The notes under the pieces were generated by a model. It saw only the letters and a program-made list of their open reading frames with translations, did not search any database and was not told the origin of the DNA. From Macrocybe gigantea (Eukaryota; Basidiomycota; Agaricomycetes; Agaricales; Callistosporiaceae), in contig SJRY01000040.1 of NCBI GenBank assembly GCA_011319805.1, forward strand, positions 558,001-622,000: 64,000 bases of DNA, given 5' to 3'. This document shows, piece by piece, positions 1 through 11,098 of the stretch. Position 1 is the stretch's first letter; each line of letters opens with the position of its first letter. The translations under genes and the position numbers were made by a program.

Positions 1-1000
1 CTTCATGCTAGGTTTATATAGATCAAAATGAGGCAAGGTTATGTGGAATTCTGAATACGCCGCATACCTGGAGAAGATACTAAAGCAGGTGGATATATGA
101 TCGGTGTCGTGAAAGCAGTGAATAGACCTTGTGGTGCACTTACCCACGAGTTGGCAGCCTGACCAAAGAAAGTTGCATGACCGCGCTGAGAAATGTATCT
201 GATCATACCGTACATCGAAGCATGTGTCAAGGGAGAATCGTTCCCTGGGCAAGCTAAGTGTGACATACAAGGAACCTATAGAGTCAATGCCCTCGTTTGC
301 ATCCGATTTTTCGTCTTTGGGGCAGGGGCGTCAAGTCGTTCTCGTTCGAGCGGTCGTTTTATTTGTAGTAATTCTTGGGAGAGAAGGGGGTGTGGGTAAT
401 TGGAATTTGCGGCATGCGATTCAGTCAATGCATCTTCAAGCTCTCGCACGCGATTGCAGAGTTGGCCTATTTTGTCGTGCAGTACTTCGGTGTTGGCCAA
501 CACGAATCTAGAGTCGGAGGTCAATGCGAACGGACCGTAGGCAGGAATGAGATGAGCAAGAACCTGTTGCCCTTGCCTGTCGTCAGGGAACCTAGATGTA
601 GGCCGGATGGGTCTGTTAGCGCCCAGAGACGGATGATCGGCATGCGGGGAACTTACCTTCGGGGCAAATGGCAGAGCAACCCTTCTTGACACAGTTACTG
701 TGGTAATGAACGCAATCAGCTCTGACGACGAGATAGGGTGGGGATGCGCCACACCGCATACCTGCAAGGAAAGATGCGGCTGCACCTGGAAACACAAGCA
801 TCAGCGATGAGATCTGGAGTGTCAAGGCGGTCTGACGGACTTGAGTTTTAATCTGCAAGGGTCAAAAGTTCAGCGGAGAATGGAAAGCGGGCAAAAGGCA
901 CTGCGGACCTCCTGCATTCTGCGCAGGACAAAGCCACGCCGCGACGCCTGTTCCTGGCGACAAGGGAGGAGTCGTGAGCATATGCGATGGACGTGGCCAT
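1..1000 (-). CDS. Zn2Cys6 (Gal4-type) transcription factor, partial
   Basis: A binuclear zinc-cluster DNA-binding protein whose 3' part runs off the left edge. The likely start (codon 998-1000) gives MATSIAYAHDSSLV, then CAECRR. The cluster is complete only after splicing four exons: CAECRR (ends 909), a 12-nt exon 841-852 (LKLK), a 24-nt exon 762-785 (CSRIFPC) and an exon ending at 657 (NCVKKGCSAICP). This restores C-x2-C-x6-C-x5-C-x2-C-x8-C. A coiled-coil linker follows (starts FVLANTEVLHDKIGQL) and then the block FFGQAANSWV near 140-170, after which an intron begins at GTAAGT. The same blocks occur in the same order in the factor at 12816-16327, so the two are paralogues. In the linker (about 270-345) the frames do not join: the linker frame reaches a TAG with no usable donor before it, while the homologous continuation is in another frame. 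This is either a frameshift (pseudogene or assembly error) or a splice event I cannot see. Nuclear location and target genes are inference. Confidence 0.7.
841..852 (-). other. 12-nt micro-exon of the Zn2Cys6 gene
   Basis: This 12-nt exon is flanked by introns 853-908 (56 nt) and 786-840 (55 nt), both with unusual GTCCG donors and good pyrimidine-rich CAG acceptors. It adds Leu-Lys-Leu-Lys plus split codons and gives the obligatory six-residue spacing between the second and third cysteines. Skipping it would leave no spacing residues but the two arginines. Confidence 0.6.
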
Positions 1001-1476
1001 TGCTGAAGCGGCGGACAGGGAGGATGGCGGGGGAGAAGGTGATGGGGGGAGGGAAGGTGGGTCAATCGTCGGGGAGGAGCATCCTCCGTTAAGAGACTCA
1101 GTTGGGTGGCAAGCCGTCCCTAAAAGGGCTCCGCGAGTCCTTGCCTTATCGGGCCGCTCCTTCCTCATCAGCTTGGCTTTATTTGGCTCTTTTTTTTTTT
1201 TTGCTTTTCTTTCTTCGTTCGCCTCTTCGTCCTTCGCACTCCATCTTTTCAGGTAGGTCTTCCTTTCTCTTTGTCCTCGGTCGTCGTGATGAGCCTCAGA
1301 TGACGAGTCTGATCTCGCTGCAACGGAGTTCCTCCGCTGCGAGCCGCATGACGAGTCCATCGATCAATACCATTCATGCTTTCCTGAATCTTTTTCTTCT
1401 CGTGCTTCATTGGTTCAGACCAGCGCTCATCTCTTGCTCATCTCCAGGGAAACAACGCTCTGTTTTGATACTCTAC
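1001..1476. promoter_or_regulatory. Divergent intergenic region, zinc-cluster gene / Tsr4 gene
   Basis: These 476 bases separate two genes that point away from each other. The plus-strand half is rich in T and C (a 12-T run at 1191-1202, then CT-rich sequence), as is common just upstream of transcription starts in basidiomycetes. No clear TATA box or gene was seen. Confidence 0.4.
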
Positions 1477-3250
1477 ATGGCGCCTCCTGCCAATGATGAC
1501 TGGTCAGATTCGGACGACGAAATTGCGTCCGAGGTAGAAACCTCTGTGCTGCTAGGTGTCCCAGACGGTGTCGTCGACGACGCCCATGATCTCAACGATG
1601 CCGCCGTATCTCGTATCGGAGGCCATCCTGTACGGATCTATTCTTACGCGCTTGTACTACTCGGCTCCTTCCTTATTCCGCTTATGTGCTTTAATCAAAA
1701 GGCTTTTCTTCCATCGCGTGAACCTCCCTTGTCCTCCTCACAATGCAAAGTTTGTTCAAACCCCTCCGAGTTGCTCGTCCAACTCTGGTGCCCCTTTGAA
1801 GATAGTTCTATGGACAGGGCCTTGTACATCTGGGGATGTGCCAGAGCCGCCTGCCAGGGTAAGGATGGCAGGTGAGACGCTCTCTGATCATGATGCTTCC
1901 CTGCGCGTCTACGACATAAATGAGCAAGGACTGTGGTTAGTCCTTTCTGACATTTTTGCTTACCAGCGTGCGTGCTTGGCGAGGCTTGCGGTACAATGAG
2001 AAATACGCCGCCAAACTGAAGAAAAAACTCGTGAAGAAACGAGCAGCCGAAAAGGCCAAGGCAGAAATCCTTGCCGCAGAGGAACAAACCAAAAGAGAAG
2101 TAAAATCAAACCCGTTTTCGGTACGTTCTCAGTCCCATCTACCTACCGGTGGACAAAAAGAAGTGAGGATTAAGTTGCACGAAAATATTTTCACAACGAA
2201 AACAGACGGAGATCGCATCGCAGCCCACTATGTTCGGGTTAGGCGCTCAAATCTTCGGCCAATCAGCGACATCACCCCCTTCAGCGCCAGTGAGACCTTC
2301 ATCGCCTTCGATAGACGCCGCCGCAGGCTTGCCGGAAGCTCATGTGGATAATGAAGATCGAGATCTCAGCGACGCAGAGAGCGAGTCGTCGGCGTCCGAG
2401 GGGTCACTCTTGACAGCCATGGCATCGGCAAGTCTCGCGGACTCCCATGGAAAGCTACCCCTTCCTATAGTCCCCTTTACCTTTCCACCGTCTCGGAGTA
2501 TCTCCCACCCCCGCCCAAATCCAAGGTACCTTCCGGCGCCAGATTACGGACCCACAGGAAGGCAGGAAGGGGGACAAGGATTCTGCGTGGGCCACCGAGA
2601 CGTACGAAAATTCACTGGAGCTGGACCATGTTTTTGAACGTTTCCTGAAAAGGGTCGGCTATGAGGGCGAGCAGTGCATCCGGTCAGTGTTCTTCGTGAT
2701 TTCGCTCCGCTTTTTCATTAATCAAACTTTATACATCCCATGACAATCATCACCCTTCCTTCCAAAAAAAAAACATGGGCCGACTTTATCAAGTTATGAA
2801 CTAGGCGGCGTCCCCTTACCTTACTCCTCCGACAAAGTCTTTGAACGACTCTTTCCCTCTCCGCCAGAGGCCCCTCTTCCCGTGACAAAGTCCGCTTTCA
2901 CGGTAACTCCCACGCCGAGACGGACGTACGACCCGACATCCATCCCACCTTGCCCTGCATGCCAATCCAAGCGCATCTTCGAATGCCAGCTCATGCCGAA
3001 CCTGATCAACACCATCAGGCAGCACGCTAAGGATGGAGGAGAGGGCGAGAGGCTCATGACCGACGAGGAGCGGCGCAAAGCGGTCGAGCGAGCGCTGAAA
3101 GGGCCCGGCGCAGACGGCGATGGACGGGGAATAGACTGGGGAACGTGTTTGATTTTTTCGTGCGAGAAGGACTGTCACCTCACTTCTGGCGGCGCGGAAG
3201 CTAAGGAGTGTTTCTGGGAGGAATTTGTCCTCATTCAAGCTGCTATATGA
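1477..3250 (+). CDS. TSR4: Tsr4 / PDCD2-family ribosome biogenesis protein
   Basis: Members of this family are dedicated chaperones of the small-subunit protein uS5 (Rps2) and are needed for 20S pre-rRNA processing; that role is family knowledge. Exon 1 (1477-1629) is acidic (DDWSDSDDE). After a 72-nt intron comes the N-terminal zinc module with CKVC and CARAAC near 1745-1860. The PDCD2 C-terminal domain lies at about 2816-3250, with CPACQSKRIFECQLMP and then WGTCLIFSCEKDC and CFWEEFVLIQ close to the stop. A low-complexity, Ser/Asp-rich middle (about 2345-2450) separates the two. At least four introns are needed. ATG 1477 is preferred because it begins the conserved acidic start; the upstream frame is leader sequence. 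The gene converges on the membrane-protein gene at 3722-5166. Confidence 0.85.
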
Positions 3251-3721
3251 CGTATAACCTTCTGTGCATGAGAGATGCATAATCTGCGACGAAATACAGT
3301 GGTCATGACTTCCTGCGCTCGCTGAGGCTCGAAAGATTTTTTACATGTTGGGCCAATGCAGGCTGTTCAGTCACACGAAATGTCGATGGCAATATCATGG
3401 AAATACAGTAGAGTGAGAGACAGGCCGCATAGCCTCCTGCAACAGCCCGTACTTCCAAGCTACTTTACCGAGTCGAATCCGACGTCAGCCAAGGAATGGG
3501 GGGATCGATTGTGCTTCACTGCTCAGACTCTTGTTAGGCTTGAATGCTCATGTTCCCGATTTAATATTACAATGCTGGGCATACAGTGCCCATGTCGTGA
3601 ATATCGTTACAGGCCGTTAAAAAAGGAGAAATAAACGCTATAAAAAACAGTAGGCCAACCAGTGTTTCCTCTGCGCTGCATAGCAGGCAGGAAAATGGAT
3701 ACATAACTCAAGGAGATGCCG
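3251..3721. other. Intergenic, convergent 3' ends
   Basis: About 470 bases lie between two convergent genes and hold both 3' untranslated regions. An alternative 3' splice at 3727 (TTTTAG on the minus strand) could extend the neighbouring membrane-protein gene by 28-38 codons to about 3610-3640. Nothing else is recognisable. Confidence 0.35.
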
Positions 3722-5166
3722 CTAAAATAGAACGATTCGGGGACACGGAGGGTAATTTACATTACCCAGAGCTTGCAGCCTGGCAGCGTAGGTTTTCTCG
3801 TATTTTCTGAGCGTCATCCAGATGGTGACCATGCAGACGAGATCCATGGTTGTCAAACCCGTGATTGCGACACGCACCGCAGTTGCGAGGTGAACAGAGA
3901 GGGGAGGGTGGACATCCTCATCGGCGGTCGATCCGCTGCGCCAGATGAACGAAAATATAGCAAACATAAAAAATATCATGGCCCTGGATTTTTTTTTCGA
4001 TCCAACATGAGCGCCAAGCTTTCGGAAGCATCTCCAGCATCTGTGACCCACCAACAGACCGCTGCAGCTGGAAGGGACAGCATCACCCAAGGATTCCAAA
4101 TTTCGGATGTCTTGCCGTTTCTTTGGGCGTTCTGCAAAAAAAAGATGTGGTCACTATAAGCCCACCTTGGCGTCACGTCACTGACCTCAGCCCATAAACG
4201 CGCGTAATGTGCAGTCCTTGTGTGGCCGTACCGCAAGTACAGCGGGAAGATTGGGGAGTAAATAAGCCCCGAAATGGCCCTGCCAATCGCGAGGAATGCT
4301 ATCCAACGTGTCATGGGGTCATCACCTGCTTGAGGTATCTGGAAAACTGTCGGAGACGCGCTACCCATCTCGTCAGCAAGAAGGGAAAACTCATCATCAT
4401 TGACCAAAACGTCACTTACGCGATGAAAACACAAGCAGCTGTGAACATGTATTTCCATTCGGCAACTCGAGAATCCACGAATATGTCCCAGAACGCCTGC
4501 ATATGGATTACTGTTTGTGGCACCTGAGCATTAGATGGAGAAGAATTTGGCGCGCCGCTCGGCGGGTAGGCCGCGTACTGGCTAGAGCTGGCATGACTTT
4601 CGTCCGATTGTCCGTCAGTCCCTTGGTCGGGGCGAAGTGTTGACTCGCTGGGTCTAGATCGACTAATCTCTGGTAGCGGGATCTCCTCTACATCTCCGGA
4701 ATCCCCCCGCGCCTGCGTCGGAGACCCAGCAGGCTTTCTCAACGTATTAGTCCAGATTTCGTAATCTGCCGCACACCTATCCGCTTGCTCAAGGAATTCT
4801 GCACCTCGATTGAAGTAATAGGAGGGGAAGCCCAGAAGGATAATATGGAAGACGCGGGCCGCGATAGCCAGAAGGATGATGAGGACCTGAGAACAGAACT
4901 TGCGAGCAAGACCCGCGAGTGAACGAGGCAAACATGACGGAAAAGAGCGTCTGGGAGAGTCCTGGGCGACTTCTTGCACCTGGATCGTCACTGAATATGG
5001 GGTCGTGGAAGAACCTAGTTCCGTAATAACTGCTCAAAGCCGACAACCACAATGAAGACATGGGAATGTTCACTTTTGAGAACACTGCCTGCTTGCCCAA
5101 GTTCGGCACAGTTCCTGATGGAAGTCGTGAGCAACTGGGCAGAGAAGCCGTGTGCGCCATGCTCAC
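3722..5166 (-). CDS. Multi-pass membrane protein of unknown function
   Basis: I do not recognise a family. The first exon (from ATG 5164-5166, or an internal Met about 90 nt later) contains SSLWLSALSSYYGTRFFHDP. Then comes a long hydrophobic stretch near 4790-4890 (VLIILLAIAARVFHIILLG) and a polar Ser/Pro-rich segment (4540-4740). Further hydrophobic helices lie at 4420-4450 (MFTAACVFIA), 4240-4320 (AFLAIGRAISGLIYSP), 4030-4080 (VMLSLPAAAVCWWV) and 3830-3990 (FFMFAIFSFIW, ending in LVCMVTIWMTL). About six membrane spans and at least three introns are indicated. The exon 1 to exon 2 junction around 4910-5000 could not be fixed, because no GT-AG pair I tried keeps the frame. The stop at 3722 assumes no further 3' intron. 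Confidence 0.55.
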
Positions 5167-6132
5167 AAGCAGGGGGCGTCTGTGCCGGGCGTCACATCGA
5201 TCGAACCGGGGCTAGAATGGAATTACTGTGAGGCATGATGATAACGATGACACTGATGGCTGACATTCGATGTGCCCTACATTTGAGGACGATCAATGAT
5301 CATGGTCAGACATGCGGGAGATGAAGCTCCAGCGACGCACCCAGGACAATGCTCACAAGCTGGGTGCATTTGCTACCAAGTGCGGACCAGCGCTGTCGAA
5401 TCGAAGAAAAAAGCGTAGTCCAACGAAGTCGATCACCCAGGACGACCCATCAGTCCGTTCGTCCACGCTCGTCATTTTATATGCTGTCCATAAACGCCCG
5501 GGAGCTCGGGCTTCCTGGGCCATGTTCAGAACTAGCACAACAGGCAGTGCAAGGTGTTACGGAGGTTTCCAATGGAAGTCCTCCTCCCGAACGAGGATTC
5601 GCCTCATCACTGCGCTCCGACCAGCAGCGGGGCGAGCGATATTTGGCGGCAGTGAGATGCGATTTCTCCGGTTAGCTGTAGAGAATCTGAAAGGTCGCGC
5701 ATGACATCAGATCTAGAGACTGATGCGAGACGACAGCTGAGGCCTGAGGACGCGTCTTCATGTAATTTATTCAGCAGCGTGTTCGAACCGGTATTGAGGT
5801 ACAGCGTCTTTTGCCTTGACAACTTAGAGCATTGACAGGTTGACCGGACGCGTCATGGAAACGTGATCTACTAGGACACGTCGCGTGATTTGAAGTAAGA
5901 GGGAGAGAAGGTACATTCACAAGTTACAACGAATTACAGAGCGGGACTTTGTCCGTCCAATCATGATCATCGTCCTGACAGTCATGTCAACGCAGATCAT
6001 AAACAGAGAAAGAGAGCATTGGGGCAATAAGAAAAAGGCCATACAGTCCATCGAGGTTGGTCTACGTCCCCTTACCAATTTACATTTCAACCTTCTAAGA
6101 GGTGTTTCGTTCAGCCGAGAGAGAAGACATGA
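5167..6132. other. Intergenic stretch without recognised gene
   Basis: This stretch of 965 bases lies between the start of the membrane-protein gene and the 3' end of the Smr-domain gene. Overlapping open frames on the plus strand at 5312-5704 (130 and 108 codons) have no family resemblance and no splice partners I could support. Probably promoter sequence for the minus-strand membrane gene plus the 3' UTR of the Smr gene. Confidence 0.35.
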
Positions 6133-8952
6133 CTACTCAGAGGCATGCGTCAAGGGATCGATGCAGATGATCCCATCGCGTTCGCTCCAGGGGTATCCCC
6201 AACGGTGTACCCATTCACGAACACCAGTCGCCAAGCGCGATCTTGATGCACCCCGGGCCACGTCTTGGGTTCCGGTGTGTTTCTCTTCACCAACAATGGC
6301 GTAAGCTGTGCAATGATTGCACATCAGAAACAAGGCATTAAATGAGCAATCATGGATCAACCCACCTAAACCGTAGAAATGTTCTTTTTCCAACTGGCGA
6401 TCAATCACTTTAGCCGCCAGCGAATGATAATTAGGCCGAAGAAAGGCACACTCACAGCCAACAAAAATTCTTCTAGAACTTCCGTTGCCTCGTTCGCGTG
6501 CAATCCGTGCAGGTCCAACACGCATTCCATTCTTTCCTCGGAGGTCAATTTGCCATCTCCGATATCCTGTCTAGCTACACCAAGGCACACTCCGAATCCC
6601 CCGCCGCACAGAGTTCCTCGGCTGGTCCTGTCAATGGGATCGTCGGACCAATTAGCGTCTCTGGCTTTCACTGCCTGCTCGGCCACTCTTGCGCGCTCCC
6701 GAACCAGCTTTGAAGCGGCCGCGGCCATCTCGGCACCCATCTTCGCATTCAGGTCGTGTCCCTCTCGGCTGAATCGTTTAGCAGCGGCGCCGTCGCCACG
6801 TCTCCATGCGTCCGCAGCGCGCGATAAGCACGCATTGCGAGCCGCACCGAGCTGAAGGGCGCGGGAACGGTAAGCCATATATATGCTGTTGATCACTTCT
6901 CCAGTCGGTAAAGTGGGTAACAGAGAAGGAGGTCGGAGCTTCAGGCGTGGAGACGGCCTCGGGGCGACAATGGCAGTTCGGGCGTGCAAATTGTCAACCG
7001 AGAGGCCCATCGCTTCCCTGCGAGCGGCGTCATTTCCGTTGGTAGGCGGCTGCACAGGTGGAGGCTTTTTGACGGCCGCCGCGAACCTGGTACGGCCAGG
7101 ATCCATGTAAGTCTTGTTGTAGACACCGCGGCGACCACGTCCACCGGCTCCGTTGTCATATCCCAAGGTTGGGAATTCATCGTTTGGCGCGTTCTGCATC
7201 GGAGGTCCAGCCTGCATATGTACACGTGACATGGCGACATTCAGACTGGTGATATCGACATCCTTGGGAAGATGGTGTAAAAATTCGCAACTTTCCTGCT
7301 TGGCACATGTTCCGCGAAGCCAGAAACGACACAAAGCACGTTCCAGATCGTGACTGACCGCCCGAGTGATTAATACGACAGCAGCACAGAAGGAGAGTGC
7401 GTACTGTACCTGAATCTGCAGTCGGCTCGAAGACATTCTCCAGCCAGGAAATACCTGCATACGCGATTCGGAGCGTTCGCAGGGCGAGTTCCACGACCTG
7501 CTCCGTTGCCATAACCTCGAGGAGAGAGTGTGTTGGGATTAGTGTAACCCGCCCTACCAGGTCCTCTCATAGGGCCGTTATCTCTTGAAACCAACGTGAC
7601 TCTGCCGCCCATAGACTGCATCCGAGGCTGAGGCATCTGAGGGGTAGGCGTGAGGGCTTGATCTACAAGCCAAGCCATAGCTCGGTCGAAATCATAGCCG
7701 TTGTTTGCCAAAGCTTCTTCGAGTTCTGAGGGAGCAAGAGAGGAGCCAAATACGGATGAAAGAACATCAAACGGAGTCATGCCATCAGTTAGCGATGACG
7801 AACTGTCCAATGGTAAATCCACGTCGTCTTCTGGTTCAGGCGGTGAATCAGTAAAGCCATAGGGAGGCATGGTATGAACTGGCCAGGGCAGGTTGTCGTA
7901 TTCCGAAGTCGGAGCGATTGAGGTAGAATGGAACGATGGAGGCGATATGGAAGTGGCGAACGGGTCGAATGGATCATCTTCGTCATCGTCAGGCCGGAGA
8001 GACGTGCGCAGTGAAGAGCTAGGAGTCAGAGATCTTGGTTGTATGGATGGCGATTGATCAGCGATGAGGGGCGCGGCAATAGCTAAATTTGACGTAGCAC
8101 GTGGAGAGTTGTGGGCCCACATATCCGGTGAAGGTGTGTCATTGCGGAGATAAGAACCTGGAACTGAAGAAGCGGCTGAGAGAGGGCGCTGGATCGGTTT
8201 GAATTCGGATGCTTTGGCATTGAGCCTGGGCGACGACATGGGCGATGCCGGAAGGCTGGCTGTGTACTGGGCATGGGCCTGGGTGGCCTGAGCGTGTGCT
8301 AGGACAGGAGACGACTGAGGGGAATAATCGCTCTTTGCAGACATGTAAGATGAGGGCTGAGCACCGCTGGCGAGCGGGGAGGTCAGCGGGGTATGCGGCC
8401 GCTTGAAAAGCATGGCGAGCGGGGACGAAGGGGTCGATGCCGGTGTCTCTGGGCGAGCTGGATGCAGGCGAGCTGAATTGGACGCGCGGGAGGAGGGACG
8501 TGAGACTGGCCGGCGGGTGGGAGTGAGAAAGAGGAACGGCACGCCCGCCACATCGTCTCTGTGCTTGTGCATTAGATCCAGGACGTTTTGTTCCAACTAG
8601 CGGAACGGTCAGTACGCTTGAGAGGAGGTAAGACATGGGCATCGCCGACCGTCTCGTCATCCATCCCGTAGGTGTCTTTGAGCAGCGTCTTGAGCTCATC
8701 CTCCCGCTCCTCGACTAGAAGGGAGACTACCTTGCCGACCAAGGACGAGGAGACGCGAGCCAGGTCGTCGCCGTCGGTGTCGGCGTCATAATTGTCGAGC
8801 GGCTTGTATTGGCGCACAATGGCAGAGAGCTGTGCTCGGGTGTGGGGAAACTTGGCTGCCGATTGCGAGACATCGTAACCTGGCGCTGAGCCCGGATCAG
8901 ACAGAGCGCCCGGATCGAAAGGGCTGGAGAGAGGGAGGGAAAGCTGGGCCAT
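6133..8952 (-). CDS. CUE / CCCH zinc finger / Smr-domain protein (Cue2-like)
   Basis: A large modular RNA-surveillance type protein. The N-terminus (8600-8952) is acidic and helical. A Ser/Pro-rich disordered segment follows (about 7900-8550). A CUE ubiquitin-binding module lies near 7660-7760 (LEEALANNGYDFDRAMAWL). Two CCCH fingers follow: CRYFLAGECLRADCRF, interrupted by an intron near 7380, and CRFWLRGTCAKQESCEFLH near 7290. After a helical, Arg/Ala-rich region (6700-6900) comes an Smr domain with LDLHGLHANEATEVLEEFLL (6460-6520) and, after a last intron, AYAIVGEEKHTG (6270-6305). Smr domains of this class in yeast Cue2 and worm NONU-1 are endonucleases for mRNAs carrying stalled or collided ribosomes; the DxH motif is present. 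The zinc fingers are an addition relative to yeast Cue2. At least three introns. It is divergent from the coiled-coil gene at 9524. Confidence 0.85.
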
Positions 8953-9523
8953 GTGGTATTGCTACAAGTACAGAGCTAGAGAACACAACGAAAGTTGAGC
9001 CCGAACCACTGACTAAACCGAGACCGTTATATTGACCTATCTGATCAGACAAACAAACCTTCCCATCAACTCCCACCATACGCCATTTTGAGACTTGGAA
9101 CACGCCAGCTGTTCCGCAAAGCCAATCTCTATCTGCGCTATCTTAATTGTTACATGAACGGCTGGCACTTGACAAGGACTAAGTTGTCGGCCATATTGTC
9201 TGACCATGCATTCGCTACTTTGTGCCCGGTCCTAGCCGTCAAGAGTTCCCATCACCAGGCTTGGATGGACGTCTGATTGTCGTTTGATTGAGTGGTAGTG
9301 TCGCTTTTGCCCACACCACCTCTGCCCACCATGGGCACTGCGGAACCCGTGGGTGGGATGTGCGTTCACGTGACGATGTGTATGTCTTGTCGTCAACGTT
9401 TGTTTCTTGGAAACTGTCGTTCTCGCTCGCTTGTCTGCCCATTCTTCCTTGATTCCAATCTGTCTGCCGCCTTTCTGATTATTTGTTGTATAACCATCTC
9501 CGATCCCTTCTTTTACGACTATC
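8953..9523. promoter_or_regulatory. Divergent promoter, Smr gene / coiled-coil gene, with CACGTG
   Basis: A 571-base divergent intergenic region. It carries a CACGTG E-box at 9367-9372 in the context TTCACGTGACG, 152 bases before the plus-strand start. T/C-rich sequence precedes the start at 9524. No canonical TATA box was seen. Confidence 0.4.
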
Positions 9524-11098
9524 ATGTCCAACCTTCACGAGCCAAATGCCCCATCTACAATCGAATTTGAAGCACCGCTTTCAACAGACGCATCCTCCGC
9601 CGCAGCAAAGAGACACTTTTCGATCGACCTCAGCCTCGAGCTCGAGCGCCAACTCGACATGGAATCCTACCCGCCCACACCCTCCAATTACACAGAAGCA
9701 CCCACACTCCGCAACGGTGCCCACAGATCCTCGAAGCACGAGTCACTAGACCCTCACGTTCTTGCCCACATCATCGGGCAGCTACGACAGTCCCTGGCAG
9801 ACGTCACGAAGGACCGCGATGAACTCCTCGAGATGGTCGCGGTGGCCGCCACGCACGAGTCTGAGCTCAAGGACGCCCTCAACCACATGACAGACAAGGC
9901 GACCAAAATGGAGGTCGAACTGAGCGACGCTCGAAATAAAATTAAAGATGACGAAGAAGCCATCACGCTCCTCCGCTCCAAGGTCGAAGAAAGCCGGTAT
10001 GATTGTTCCCTGATTTCCTCTTTGGGCGCTTAATTTAATCTTCTTTACAGTCGGGGACTCATGCGTCTGCAAACCGAGAATCGAAGACACAGTCTGGCTC
10101 CTGGAGCCCTCGATTTGTCTCGCGCAGGCTACTCGATGTTTTCGAGCCCGCCCTCGTCCAAGCGAGCTTCCTTTACTCCCCTCACAGGCACGTTCACCGG
10201 ACGGCCCAATGCTCCGCGAGCAACATCAGATTCCGGGTTCGATACAAGTCCCCATTCCCAGCTATTAGCATTGCAGGACAATGCGCCGCCTCCCACCTCA
10301 AAGGCTGCACGCCGGCAGTCTGCCCTGTTCGGCCGACCCTTGCCACCGCAACCCGATATGGCTGCGCAGCCAGATCTACATCTGACTTCGGAGATCGAGG
10401 CGCTCAGAAGAGACCTGAGCGTGGTCCGAGAGGAGCTCGAGCATACCAAGCATGAGTTGCAAGAGACCATCGAAGCGAAAGAAGCTTCAGATATCTGCGT
10501 CAAGGCTCTGAGGGACTTTATCGACCAGAACAACGTCGGGACGGCAGAACAATCAAAGACGTTGCCACCTCTGTCGTTGCCGTTGCCATCCACCATGTCG
10601 AAAGGGGATGGAGAAGAGGAACGGAAAACCGCTGGTGGGGCCTCCGCATGGGGTTTCAAATTGTGGAGAGACGCAACGCAACGCACGCCAACCGTGCCAC
10701 AGTCCGCAAGTATGGCTTCCCCGGCTGTTGCGCCTCCCCAACCCGCGGCGCCTGTTTCCGCCACGCCTCTATCGAGGAAAATAGGCGGTTTCTTCAGCTC
10801 GCGCTCGAGCATCTCGTCCATTTCGTCATCCGTCACCGCAGCCACACCGAACAACCCCCCGACGCCACACCTGCCGCAGCTGCAGACGAACGCGGCCAAG
10901 AGCGTGCGGGACTCGATGTACAGCTCCTCCGATGCGTCGTCCTTGGCGGAGCCTATCAGTCCCTCGAACGAAGTCAGCAACCATACTGTCGTCGTGCGCG
11001 ATGTCACCAACTTGTCCGTAGTTAGCAGCACGGAGCCGAGTCCCGATGCTGGGAAGCGGCACCACGTCGAGGCGAGCCAAGAGATAGTCATCACTTAG
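9524..11098 (+). CDS. Coiled-coil protein, unknown function
   Basis: Two exons, 9524-9996 and 10051-11098, joined through a 54-nt GT-AG intron; the junction reads S-R-R-G-L-M in frame. The product is about 506 residues. A first coiled coil lies at about residues 75-160 (LAHIIGQLRQSLADVTKDRD, then ELSDARNKIKDDEEAITLLR). A Ser/Pro-rich linker follows. A second, shorter coiled coil lies at about 10380-10530 (EIEALRRDLSVVREELEHTK). The C-terminal third is low complexity and rich in Ser, Pro and Ala. There are no catalytic motifs. Such architecture fits a scaffold or cytoskeletal adaptor, but that is a guess. A 321-codon open frame on the opposite strand is a mirror of this exon. Confidence 0.8.

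Noticed and set aside
616..858. Apparent degenerate zinc cluster (C-x12-C-x6-C) in an unspliced frame
   Set aside because: Proper removal of three introns restores a canonical cluster, so the odd spacing is an artefact of reading through an intron.
5312..5704. Two overlapping plus-strand frames of 130 and 108 codons
   Set aside because: No homology, no splice support, and they contradict each other.
10129..11094. 321-codon open frame on the minus strand
   Set aside because: It is antisense to the second exon of the coiled-coil gene, lacks domains and mirrors its Ser-rich codon use.
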